Below are positions 39,758-51,471 of a DNA stretch of 64,000 nucleotides, piece by piece. The position numbers were made by a program, and so were the translations under genes. Under the pieces are notes generated by a model. The model did not search any database and was not told the DNA's origin. It was given only the letters and a program-made list of their open reading frames with translations. Within the stretch, counting starts at the first letter, position 1. Every line of letters begins with the position of its first letter. Source of the DNA: Ifrita kowaldi (taxonomy: Eukaryota; Chordata; Aves; Passeriformes; Cinclosomatidae); assembly GCA_013398055.1 (NCBI GenBank), contig VZRS01006725.1, positions 1 to 64,000 on the forward strand. Direction: 5' to 3'.

Positions 39758-39781
39758 TGCAAGAAATATCTATTTCTTGCA
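39758..39781. repeat. Near-perfect 24-bp palindrome
   Basis: TGCAAGAAATA at 39758-39768 is exactly complementary to TATTTCTTGCA at 39771-39781 with only TC between. The dyad is followed by two CAATATTT copies. It may act as a dyad binding site or form a cruciform. No function is known from sequence. Confidence 0.6.
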
Positions 39782-40257
39782 ATATTTCTATTCCAATATT
39801 TGGTTCAATTACGTCTGGGTTTCTTAAACTGAACCCACGTTTATATTTCTCTTATCTAATTTTAAATTATGTCCATCAAATGCGTGATTACTTCTCATTT
39901 CAGAGTTTGTAACAATCCTCTAGAAGAGGGAGTTATTGCACAAGTTATTTTTAATAAAGTTAAATTGATAATTTTTCATGTAAAAACATTGATTTTTTGC
40001 AAGGAGACTGCCTTCCTGTGAGGTCGGAAAAGCAGAGAAAATTCCAGACAGCTCAATATGCTAAGATGTGTATGGTCTGCTACTTGGAAGTCATTAGGTT
40101 GGTTAAACCTGGGTTTTTTTTTGTAATACAGAAGAATCTGCTGGTCTTCTACATGAAGCACTACGGTTTTCTTCATGAATAATGTATATTGGTTTTGGAG
40201 ATGAGGAAGGATTATAAAGGTAGTACCTTCTCATTTAGCACATCAGAATCTTTGCAG

Positions 40258-40348
40258 ATTTATCCAAGGATGAGAATGCTTGACTTTCTTTTGGAACCTG
40301 TCCTAAAGCAGCTGTTTTTCCAGCAGTATTTAGTAAAGTATAACGAGG
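40258..40348 (+). other. Exon-like segment, product not recognised
   Basis: The acceptor AATCTTTGCAG|ATTTAT and donor CGAGG|GTAGGT bound 91 bp with one open frame (30 codons plus one base). It reads IYPRMRMLDFLLEPV followed by LKQLFFQQYLVKYNE; the other two frames are closed. The same frame stays open outside the segment, from 40189 to 40443, so openness is weak evidence. It would leave in phase 1, which does not match the entry phase of the next exon-like segment. I do not recognise a family. It could equally be chance. Confidence 0.15.
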
Positions 40349-42060
40349 GTAGGTCAGGCCTGTGTTCTCCAGTGCTGATAGTCATATATCTCCTGGAGGG
40401 AAACTGGCCTGACTTCCAAATTCATCAGAAACACTTGGTTTAAAATAGGTTTATTTTGTGTAGCTATTGAAGTTGGTTTTTCTGAGGGATGTTTGGAGGC
40501 AGTGGGAGTTAAGGAGTGCAAGGAGTGGAGGAAGGCTGCAAAATGGAATTTGTTCCCCTTGGGCCCACATCCTAAACCAAGTGTTTTTATATTTAGATTA
40601 CAGAAAGAATGGGGAGCAGCAAATGGTTTCTTCATAGTGGTATCTTAAAGTAAGGAGTCTTAGGCAGAACTCATGAGGCTGCAGCATTAAATCCTGTGCA
40701 AGGGAGATGAAGCAGGTTGAGATTATAGAAATGTGAAAACTTGAGTGCTGTCCCAGCCTACAGCTTGTTGGGTTGAATTGCGGGTATGCCTTTGGTAGAA
40801 ACAAAGCAAAGCTGTTTTGCAGGCAGGGTTTTGGAGGCTCACCTGAGCAGGTGATGCTGTAGGGCTGCTGTAAACCACTTCTGTCAGAATATATTGCACC
40901 TATATACATACACATATCCCTTGCTATAGAGGGAGAGCCATGAAAGGTGCTGTGCTAAGTACAGCAAAGCCAGGAGTACCAGGGCTTTTTTCAGCAGACA
41001 GAATCTCATGCCCTGACCCAAGTGGCCCATTATCACATTTCTTCAAATTGGAGCAAGCTATTCAGGTCAGTGTGTGTGTATAGACCCATCTGAATGAATT
41101 CCTCAGCTTGCACTTGCTGTGTTACGTTTCTTTCTCTGGGTTTCCAGTGGCTGTGAGTTGAACAGAGTTGACAGTACACAATATTACCTATTTACTCTGT
41201 AGATTATACTCCTCTGGAGAATTGGTGTCAGCTAATCTGCTACTTCTGCGGTTTCAGAGACCTGTGAACTGCATCTCCAGTAGTATTGCAGGAGAGTGTC
41301 AGATCTAAATTTCTATAATTTTCTTATTTACCTTGGATTTCTGGGCCTGTGTGTCCAGGTCTCCAGCCTTTGACACTTATTTTGTCCTGTGAATAGTTTG
41401 CTTTCTGTGCAGAAATTCTCTCTGGCAGTATCCAATTTTGGCCACTCCTAGGGCGGTAAGAAGTTTGAAGCAGATGGTTGTCAACAGATGATGACAAAAT
41501 TCTGAAATACGGCTCTGATACAAACTGTGAGGCTGAGTATTTAAAGCACATTCAAGTGTATAAAGCCTGCTTGTGTTCCTAATGCTATTGCTACCTTTGC
41601 TGTGCAATGTTCTCAGAACAATTCGTAAGTTCCATGCTTTTTTCTGAAAACAGCATAACTCCCCACACCAATTAGTGGTCTTCAGTAATGAGTATATGAA
41701 CCATGTTATGATTCTATGTCAGTTAGAATTGTTAAATGCTCCTTGATGAAACCACGCTGATTTACATTAATTGGTGGCCTGTCTTCCCACGGTGGCATCA
41801 CACTGTGTCAGAAGTGCCTCACAAAAAGTTGTAACATAACTAAACTCTCAGTGATTGCCCGTGATTGCCATTCTGCTGTTGACTGCTGCTCTGAAGATTT
41901 ACTGGCAAAAGACTTGAGAATTCAGGAGAATTTAATAAGTGGCTGTGAGCCTTAGGAGCGTAACTAAAAGTATTTGCATAAAATGAGTGCTGAGAGCTGG
42001 TAGGTGTGGCACAACTCGGATCCTGCCACTGCATCCCCTTTGCTAATCCAGCAGCTCAAA
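40349..42060. other. Non-coding stretch, nothing recognised
   Basis: No supported gene, RNA or named repeat. Minus-strand frames at 40598-40915 and 41324-41607 have no recognisable motif. Confidence 0.4.
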
Positions 42061-42200
42061 GTAATTTAAGTGCATTAAAGGCTGTTTACGTGTCTATGAA
42101 AAGCATGATGCAAATATGCAAATTTAAGAGCGCGGCTTCCACAAGTTTATATATCTTAATGAAAAATGTCACAGCATAATATATCAACAGTCTGCTTCGC
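42061..42200. promoter_or_regulatory. Candidate regulatory element with tandem octamers
   Basis: Two perfect octamers ATGCAAAT abut directly at 42108-42115 and 42116-42123. Around them are a forkhead-like GTTTAC at 42084-42089 and AT-rich ATTAAA-type cores. The octamer is the classical POU-domain (Oct) binding sequence. The surrounding 140 bp contain no simple repeat or CR1 sequence. That this is an enhancer is inference. Confidence 0.35.
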
Positions 42201-42600
42201 CCCACAGTAGCCAGTTTTTTCTAAAAATAGCACAGCATGTCCTTGGTGTGGTACTAGGAGTAAATTAACACAGCAGAGTGTTTGTTCTTGAAGTCAGCTG
42301 ATGTCTTCTGCTGGTTTTTGGGGAGGAAAGACCTGTCTGCTCACAGGGTGCTCATCTTGAACTGGTTACCACTGCCTGGTTGTGCATGCACCCAAGTAAT
42401 TTCCCCTCACTAGTATTAAAAAATTCTCTTTATTTCATTCCACTTGCTATCCTGTTTTATGTTGAGTGGAAAGGTGCCCCATCTGAGTGGAAATCTTGGA
42501 TTGTATTTCATGGGGCACCTGAGAAGCATAAGGTGGCCGTGGGCTTTGTGTTTGTGGGTGGGTGAGCAGAGTGGTGACTCCTACTGGTTTGCATCTGATT

Positions 42601-42650
42601 TCACCTCATGACTTCTGGTTTCACCTCATGAATTCTGGTTGCACCTTGAG
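42601..42650. repeat. 20-bp short tandem repeat, 2.5 copies
   Basis: TCACCTCATGACTTCTGGTT at 42601-42620 is repeated at 42621-42640 with one substitution, then a decayed third copy begins GCACCTTGAG. A partial related ACTGGTTTGCATCTGATT precedes it. It is a small local duplication. Confidence 0.8.
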
Positions 42651-43087
42651 TAGTTTCACCTCTCTCTTTTTTACTTTTTTTTTTTTCCCCATCAAATTTA
42701 CAAAATTTCATGCCTGGGAAATTCCTGTACAACCTCAGAAGCCCAGGTGCTGCAGAGCTCATCAGGGAGTCACAGCTGTTGATGGTACAGGTGCCTGTTG
42801 AATGCTGTGTTCATTTGGGGTTTGCAGCCACAGGGAAACAAAAAAACTAGAAGTGATTGACAGAGGGTTGCTTGTTAAATTACAGCATTATTTTATTTGA
42901 TGGGAAGCAAAAAAGGCCATGTCCAGTACCAAAAAACCCTAACAGCCTCCACAGTGCTTCTGAACTAAAAAGAGCTTGTGTTGCTGAATACATGAAGAGT
43001 TAAGCAGCAACATTTTATATGTGCAAGTATTGTCTTTGATAAGCCGTGGGGAAATCAGCATCTCTTCTTTCTTTCCTGAAAATACAG

Positions 43088-43176
43088 GAGGCTTCTTGAA
43101 GCACTTGCTATTGGGAATGAGTGTATTAGTGAAGAGTTCATGGATGATCCGGATCTAATTTTTATAGAAATGAATG
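43088..43176 (+). other. Exon-like segment, product not recognised
   Basis: A pyrimidine-rich tract (TCTCTTCTTTCTTTCCT) leads to an acceptor AATACAG|GAGG, and a donor AATG|GTAACT closes an 89-bp segment. One frame reads LLEALAIGNECISEEF and then MDDPDLIFIEMN, with the mixed hydrophobic and acidic look of a helical protein. It would enter in phase 2 and leave in phase 1. An in-frame stop lies just upstream at 43077-43079, so it could only be an internal exon. I do not recognise the family. This is the most protein-like of the exon candidates, but single-sequence evidence is weak. Confidence 0.3.
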
Positions 43177-46100
43177 GTAACTCACTGTGGGACTTCAAGC
43201 CTGCATGGGTGTATTTTACATTCAGCTGCCTTATTCTAGCCTTAAAGAATTCTTTTCTTTTTCCCCACTGATAAATAACTGAAGGTTAAAAGTAACTCAT
43301 CCCTATAGGAATCACTACCACTGTAAGGAGGAAAAAAAAGTCAGCAGTAGTCACTGCAGAAGTGCAGTGATGTTTCAATAACACCAAGTAATCCCCCCAT
43401 ACTTCAGTAATAAAGTTGCATGGGCTGCAGTCAGCTTTCCTGTCAGCACCTTTCTATTGACACCTTTCTGTCAGAAAAGATGAAGTGAAGAGCAAAACCT
43501 AACTCTGTTTTCTCTTATGCTAAATGTATTCTGCAAAGCTTTGGTGAAATACAAAGCGTGTGGACTTTGCAGATAGTGTTTGCATTTGGGACTTGTGGGA
43601 AAATTTATGTGAACTTTGTGCTGTGGGAATGGTTGCCCTTTAAAGCAATTGGTTATATTTAATGTAAGTACATACCTCAAAACTGTATTTGGTAGAGTGC
43701 TCTGTTCTTTAGAGCTCTCTTGTTTTTAGGGGCAGGAGTGTGAATTATTGGTATAAACTGAGTTTTTACAATTTGGCCAGCTTGGGTCCATAGACTTAAC
43801 ATTTTTTTTTTCCTCTGAGAAATCTGTTGGTGTTTAAAACCAACAGACAGGCCCAAAACCCTGTCAAAGTAAGCCAGAGTACTTCGCAGTTGTGGGCTGA
43901 AACCGTCTAATACCATAGTCCAAAAGCTCATTAACATTGATTTTCTTAATTCTCTCAATAACCTGAACATTTGTTCTAATTACAAGAGGAATAAAAAGCA
44001 GACTAACAGGTTCTTAGATGTCAAAGTCTGTTGGACCACAAAGCATCCAAAAGGATATCCTTCAGAAGGAGTAAGTGGGAGGTGTGAATATGAATCTCAT
44101 TAGCCAGTAACAATATCCATACCCATACTTGGGGGAGAAACACCTCTCAAAACAGCTCCTTCCTGCTGGACCTCTGGGGCTCATACACTTGCCAAGGTCA
44201 CACCTTCTGCCTCCCTTTGCAGCCTTTTTTGCAGAAGGGGTTGGGGAAAATTTTGGAAAAACTGGTAAATTATGTTTATTTTGAAAGGAAAATACCCGAG
44301 CGGCTGGGAGTAGGTAAAGCACCTCAGGAAGGATTGGGGTTGGGCTCCTGCTTCTCTTGTGCTGGTGGTGGAGAAGGGTTGTTCATGGTGTGGTCTCCTG
44401 GTTCTTCATGTGAATGATGCGGGCATCAAGAATAGGATTGGTTCTTGGAGCAATTTTAAATGCTAGCTAAGTATTCTCCTTCAGGAGAAAAAAAAAAAAA
44501 AAAGGAAGCATTTGTATTTTTCTGAGTAGTCTTAAGTGTTATAGAGTGGGGAAGAAAATCTTTCCTTTGTCCTTAGTAACCCTTTGATTGCCAGAGAATC
44601 TGATCTGAGAAATGCCTTCTGTGCTGATGGTGCTGATGATGCTGGTCCTGGAGTGAGGGGTCAGGGATGGAGCTCTGACACTGGCCCACCTGGGCTGTAC
44701 CCTGGCTCTTCCCCAGGGGAGGGTGCCCCCTCCTCAGATCTCATTCTCTGTCAGGGCCAGGTGACCACATTCAGTTTGTATTGTCATTGAACCCAACAGG
44801 GAGGGGAAACCTGTGCAGAACTCGGGCACGGTAATACAGCCCTCAAGGCTGAGGTTGTTCTTCCTCCCACTCTCTCATCAGGTGGGTGCTGACAAAGCTG
44901 GAGATCCATCTTGAATTTCAGTGGAAACCTCTTTTGGAGAAGACTGGCTAGTAATAGTCCAAGCAGGAGAAATGGTGTCCCAGGAAAGGAAGGGTGTCGC
45001 TGAAGAAGGAAAATCTGAAGGATTTTCTTCCCTGAGTGCTGTGCTTTGTACAGAGGAAGAAAGGAAAGGCTTCATCAATCTCCCTCTTATTAAACTGGCA
45101 CAGCTAATATATTCTGCTAAAATGTGTTCATCATGCTGTTTAAAACAGCCAGGTTAGAAATCTACTGACAATAAATGAAGATTTATCGGTTTTCGTGTCA
45201 TTGGGGCACCTAAGACAGGTTTGGAATACTAACTGGAATTTGTGAAAGGGGAAAAAAAACTGTTTCAGTGCCATTTAATTAACTATCTGGCCAATATTTC
45301 TCCCTTTTTATTGTAAAATCTGTAAGTTGCTACTGGCTGCAAATGTACTCTTGTACAATTCTGCCAACAGTTAGCAAATAAACATATTAAAATTCAGAAT
45401 GTCTTGTACAGATCCTCGTGTGCTGGATAAACCATACCGTGAACTGCAGAGATGGCTTGTTTTAACAAACCAGCACACCAGAATGTAATAATTGTATATG
45501 TGTATCTCTTGGTACGTGCAGGATAACTGAGATCAGTGAAAATATGAGCAGTATTTTTTTTTTTTTTAAACTGAAGTCATACCAGGAGCCCAATGTGAAT
45601 AACCTATTTTATGCAAGTCACAGGTACTTTTATTGCTTAGTCTCTGTGTTATGTTGTTATTCTAAGCAATAACACTGTAAGCTGTGATCCAAATACAGAG
45701 CTGCAAGTCTTAAAATTTCTCCTAATGTTTGAATCAAGTTTGTGGATTAAGGCCTTCCAAGATTTAATGAGGTAAAAAACCAATTTTTTTTTTTTGAGAG
45801 CTGATTTATGTAGACATTCATTTGTCCAAGCAATCTTGAGTGACAGAGAGCACTATGGATATTGAATTCAGACACTTGCTGGGATCCAGAGAAGTTAAAA
45901 CTGGGAGTCTGTGTGCTTTGCTGGTCACTGTTCCTCTCCCAGCTTCCCATGGGAGGAGTGCTGCCCTGCAGGCTGCAGCTCCCTGACCTTTGAGGAGATT
46001 GTTCCTGCTGTTTGGGGAGCTGCAAGAATAAATGGAAAATTGTGATTTTTGTCACTCAAGGTCAAAGCACTGACACCAAATGACTGGTTCGTGTTTTAGC

Positions 46101-46318
46101 TTAAAATGCTGCAGACAGCACGTTATGGGCATGGGGTATGTAAAGCTCACCTTCCCTGTGAGATCTGCTAGAGGGGGAAGTATCTGAGCCTGCCTCGTGA
46201 TGCATAGAATGCTGTGGCAAGCAACTGTTTTGAGGAGATGGGGGCCAAGTTTGGAAGCATTGAAAAGAACTAAAAGAAATCCAAAGCTATCGAATTAACT
46301 TTATTCTCTCTCTTGCAG
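43177..46318. other. Non-coding stretch, possible intron
   Basis: No named repeat or gene. It contains A16 at 44488-44503. The GC-richer part around 44590-45080 has short frames on both strands without motifs. If the flanking exon-like segments are real, this is an intron. Confidence 0.35.
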
Positions 46319-46378
46319 CTGCTGGAGCTCTTGCAGTCCCTCTGGTCAGGCTTCCAGCGGGAGCTCTTGGGTTGAAAG
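46319..46378 (+). other. Exon-like segment, product not recognised
   Basis: A strong acceptor (TTATTCTCTCTCTTGCAG|CTGC) and a donor TGAAAG|GTTAAC bound 60 bp. Entering in phase 1, as the 43088-43176 segment would leave, the frame reads AGALAVPLVRLPAGALGLK without a stop and leaves in phase 1. Another frame reads LLELLQSLWSGFQRELLG and then stops, so the segment could also be a 3'-terminal or non-coding exon. The family is not recognised. Confidence 0.25.
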
Positions 46379-49300
46379 GTTAACGACTCATTTACTAAGC
46401 AGTGCCATTTTCTTTCATTTTTCATCTACAATTATCTCTACGCCTCTCGAAACTGAAAGGCCCTTCCAAAACGTATTGTACTGATGCGTTATTGCTGTCA
46501 ATTAGTCATTAAATCATAGATCTTTAAAAGTGAAATCCAAATATGCATTAATTTATTCGGCTGCTGCACCGCCACTCCATTAGAGAAGTGATGAGTATCA
46601 TATCTAGGCAGCTCTGGATATTGGCAGATGTTTCTTTCTAAGGATCATAATGTTCATTTGAATTGTCATTTTTGGGTTATTCTGGGGGAAAAGATGGACA
46701 CTGAAGGAAGAGCCTTGAGGATGGTGCAGTAGAGGAGCAGAGCAGATCCTGCTGTGGGTTTGTCTGTGGGGTGGGAGTTGGGGTAAAAGCTCAGTGTGAG
46801 AGCTGGAGACAATCAGGGTGACACAGTTGAGATGGCGAGGCCTTCTATGTAGGGGTAGTAAAAGATAAGAAAAGAGCCACATCCAGAGCCCTGGTTAAAG
46901 GGATGGTGGCGAGGAAAGAGGAATTGCCAAAAACTTGTAAATTGTGGGCTTTAAGACTGAAATAGTGGTGGTGGTTTCAGGGAATGGAAGATGTCAAGGG
47001 CAAAAGCCAGATTTTTTCACAGGTGTTTGATATGGTATGCGTGTTCTTTTATGAATTTCTTTAAATTAGCAGTTTCACTTTTCTGCTGTCTACAGTACTT
47101 TGACTCTTAACTGAATTAAATCGCATTATAAATGACATCTTTCCAACAGTCGGAATACAGGTTAGCACTCCTGAGAGGGGTGCTTTAATGAGGTTGTTGC
47201 TATGACAGCTCAGCTTCAGGCAGCACATGAGCCACTTCAAAATACCCTCTCTCCCCTCAAAACATTGCAGCAACTTCTGCGAGGGCATTTTAGAACTTCC
47301 CTTTCAGTGGAATTTATGACCAGCACTTTGTATTTCTTCTCCCAATAATGCAGCTGAACTTTGTGTTTGTTTCTGCTTTTATTCCTGCAATGTCAATAGC
47401 AGTGCATGACTTGACAAGTTAAGGAAACAAGGAGGTGTTGGTTCTTTGGCAATTTCAAAGGCTGCTCTGAGGATGAGTCAAAACGTTTACAGAAAGAACA
47501 GGTGCAAACACTTCAGTGTTTACAGTGGAAATGTATGGGGCCTGTGCCTCTGGAATTAACATCAGAGAACTTCACAAAGAATGGAAATTGTTTATTACAT
47601 ACTCGGACACCTGGTAGGAATACAAACATTCCTGTTGGGATACAGCCTTGTAAGTGGGTGCAAGGATTTGCCTCTGCAGAGGAGCTGGCTGTGGTCTGTG
47701 GCCAGGCTGTGTAATGGCTCTCAGTACCTCAAAGATGTTAAATCATGCAGTTATATTTTTCAGAATGACTCTTGAGGTTGTTTGCTACTGCTGTCTGCTC
47801 TAGACACGAGGTTTCCTGGGGAGAAAAAAGTCTTTCCTTTCAGGAACCAATTCACAGCATCCCTACCTTTCTACAATGTCTCTGCTGTTGTCCAATACCA
47901 ACTTTTGCAGAGTTAAATGTGGGCAAGGCAGTTACAAGCCCTAGGCTCAGAACCTCAGCATCATCCAGACGAAGACTGACACTAGTATTTTACTTTAAAA
48001 AAGAATAGTAAAAGTCCTAACCACAGTTTAACAAAGTTATTCCATGAAAATGTTGAAACAGCCTTTAGGAAGGATGGTGTCAGAGTAAGCACTCTGTATT
48101 GTGAGTGTTGCTGTGTTGTTGCTTGCCCATGAAATGACAAAATGTCATGTTTAAACTCAAATGAGCAGCTCTAAAATGCATTTCTGCTGCCTCAGTGTTT
48201 TCTAGTTGCTTTGTTGACACAAGAGACTTTATTGTTGAGTCTCCTCTTCCTTCCAAACTCTGAATTTGAGTTTTCAGATGTATGACATTGACATACAGAA
48301 AGGAGTCATAGTCAAATCTCACATGACCTATATAAATATTGCCTTAAACATTGGCCTGGATGAAAAGTCTTTTTCCCTTTCCAGAGGTATTCAGTTTTTG
48401 TGTTTGCTTAGCTGTGCATTGTTGAAGTTACTTCTCATCGAATGTGTGTCTCCACCCACCAGTGGGTGCTCTGCCACCTGTTGGAAATAAACTCTTTTAT
48501 CACTGCTCATGTCAGTGAAGGTAAACCCAGGGAGATGCTCAGCAACTGCATAATCAGAAAGCTTTGCCATTTTGAAGTTAATTGGTGTAAAAGATTTTTT
48601 GTTTTGTTTGCTACTGCTTTAGAAACAGTGCACTAAAAAGATCTCAATTTTTTTTTCTGAGTGTTTTATTGAAAGCTAAAACCTTGGTACTAAAGAATAA
48701 AAAGGCTGGCTTTATAAATCAATGCTTCATTGTAGATATTATGCTATTTACTATTCATCCAAGTATAGTAAATTTTTACACATGCAAAATCATTCAGCTG
48801 TATCCAGATTGGTTCAAAAGATGCTGATGAGAACAGTTAAGTTTTCTCAGGTTCTGATAATACTGTTTGCCATAAGCGTGCTTGTTCCAGTTCCTTTCTA
48901 TGACCAAGCTGAAAGTGCAATTTATCTGTAATTTTAATGACCAGTAAATAGGTCCAGATATTCTACACATTATGCTCTTTTGCCTATTCTCTATTTGACT
49001 TGCTTGGCCATTAGTGCCACTTATACTCTGATCACAATTTTGTCCTCTCTGGTAAGAAGGTGAGGTGGAGATTAGGAGGTTTTGCCCTCACAGAAAAACC
49101 CAGCAGAAAAAGCAAACCCAGCATCCAGGGTGCCTCGACAAAAGGAGACCAGATGCAGAGTGAAAGGCACATGGTGCAGATTCTGGCTTCTCCCTGCTAA
49201 GATTGCTACAAGAACAGAAAGCACGCTGTGATTTATTCTCGTGGCAAAAAACCGCAAATGGAACAAGGAGTACAGAAATCTCAATATGTTGTTGCTAATA

Positions 49301-51351
49301 CAATTTACATTTAGAACAGTGTGTCCTCCTTCACCACCATGCTCTGTTTAAACATAGCTGAGTTCAACGAGTCTATAGCTTGAACTGCAGTCAGAACTTC
49401 CACTAAATGAACATCTAAAACTTAATGGTAATTATACAGCTTCTAAAAAAAAAAAATTCCACATGTATTATATTTGTTCAGTAGTTATCTCCATGTATAA
49501 TAATATCAAATTATTATGCTGTCTTTCAAAGACATAAATCGTATCATTTTTACACAGACCAGAAAATGACTTGCACTTAATGACATGTTTATCTGTGTAT
49601 ATATAGTGGATTTTAAATTGAACAGTTCCAGACATAATTTTGCTAATATTTGTTAATCCATCTTTAATTAAAATGTTAATTGCTAATCCAGATATCACAC
49701 AGAGAAAAATCAGCCTACAGTAAACTGTGCCTTATTTGCACAAGGACAAAACCCGTGCAATTACGTGTCAGTCTGCTCCTCTGAGTTGCAGTGTCGTCAC
49801 CTTTCATCTGTGATAACCAACTAAAAACATATTGTTGAGTTATTGTACTCATTGTTTACCCACAGATATGGCTGGGGGGGAGTCCAGGGGGGTGTGGAGT
49901 TAATTTAGTGCTAGTTAAAAATTCCCAAAGTAGGGCCTGAAGTGCTCTTTGATGGGACTTTTTTGCCCAGAATGGCTTCTGCCAGTGCTGCTGTGGCTGA
50001 AGTTGCCTCTGACAGTTCCTGGGATAGAAAACACTGCTGAAATCGTGTCCCTGTGTAGCCCAGAACAAAACTCCCTCTGTGTCTGAGCTCTGTATTCCAG
50101 AAGTCAGGCCCAGTCCATCCTGTTTTCCAGCCAAGGGTTAGGGAAGGTAAAATTAGTTAGATGGAAGTTGTACTTGTCACGTAAAAGAAGTGCATTAAGG
50201 TTTACTTTGGAGGGCTGGGGTAGGAAGACTCACTCCTGCTTTACCTCGCTGAGATGCAGTCTCAGTACAGCTGAGTTTACTGATTTTTTTTATTTTTAAT
50301 GCTCCATACAGAGAGTTCCAGCACTTCACACTTAACGAGAAATAATCCTGTGATTGCCTGTGCAAAGTTGCACATGTAGCTGCAACCAGCAAGTCTTGTG
50401 TTTGTGTATGTAAATTAAAATACCTTGTTAACAGAAGATAATTACAATCTCAATGACTGAAAAAATTGTTAGTCTTGTAAAAATTAGGAAATACAAGTTG
50501 TTTGTATATATATTTTTCATCTGTCATTAATGACATTGTTAGGGACAACCCAGTTTTAACACATGCTATGTGACTTTTTCAGAGTTGTCATGTCCAAATT
50601 GCAAACTCTTTAAATCATACAAAAATTTTCAGGCAAAGCCATATATTAAATGAGGAAAATAAAGACTTGCCTATAGAGTGCCATCTGTTGATTTTTATTT
50701 AATTAGAAACTAATTTTCATAAGTCTGTCTCGCTTATATGAAGTGTATACTAATAGGCTTTTAAAAATACTCTTTTTTAAAGTCTGAGAGGAAAAACATT
50801 TTGCCAAATAAGTCTAGAATATTAACTATCGCTAAATAGTATTTCACAAAAATCACATCTCTTGATTCCAGAAGCCGTAACAATCTGTTCCTATTTGGGG
50901 TTTGTCTGAATACTACTGGAAAGGCTTAAGCTTTTGGGTTTTGGATGTGCTTTCTTTATATTTTTTAACCTGTTCGTTTTTTCATCAAAGGAGGTCACCT
51001 ATTCACCTTTCTTTTAATCTTTCCTGCCTTTCATTCCTCTTATTCCAGTGTTCTTTCCAGCTTGTGAAAGTCACTTAATCTCTGTTTGAAACTGTACCTG
51101 ATTTGCTCCGGCAGCACGGCTTCTCTTAGCAAGTTCATCCACATGGATAAAGAGGAGGATGCCTTTGACATTTCTGATGTACCAGGAGATGCAGCTGCTC
51201 CTTGTCCAAGAGCTACAAAAGAGAGGTTATTTTAGGAATGCTATGGATTTGTGTGTATCACTCTGGCTTGGTTTGCAGTCACTCTGTCTTTGAGACGTGT
51301 TGGAATATCTGCTATCGGTGCATGAATAATGCTGCTATTTATAACTCGTTT
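46379..51351. other. Non-coding stretch, nothing recognised
   Basis: No supported gene or named repeat. Repeat-free, AT-rich blocks at about 46390-46610 and 50600-50760 could be conserved non-coding DNA, but conservation cannot be judged here. Confidence 0.4.
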
Positions 51352-51471
51352 TCAGGCAAGAGAGGCCTCTCCTGGCCCTGGCCACCAGGAGAGGCAGTCT
51401 GCCTGCGTGGAAATTGTGTTTGTTTCGGTTCCTTGCTAAAAAATGTCCAAGCTCCACCACTCCTCAAGGTA
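51352..51471 (+). other. Exon-like segment, product not recognised
   Basis: The acceptor ATAACTCGTTTTCAG|GCAAG has a reasonable pyrimidine tract and the donor CTCAAG|GTAAGG is close to the vertebrate consensus. The 120-bp segment is open when entered in phase 1, reading GKRGLSWPWPPGEAVCLRG and ending with QAPPLLK in phase 0. The composition (Trp, Pro and Cys rich) does not look like a conserved domain, so a non-coding RNA exon or a chance pair of splice sites is as likely. Confidence 0.2.

Larger units (their letters stand above)
33081..40257. other. Non-coding stretch downstream of the CpG island
   Basis: No exon could be supported here. Frames of 80-125 codons occur at 35202-35579 and 36358-36624 without recognisable motifs. 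Two inverted repeats are listed separately. If a plus-strand gene starts in the CpG island, this would be mostly its first intron. Confidence 0.4.
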
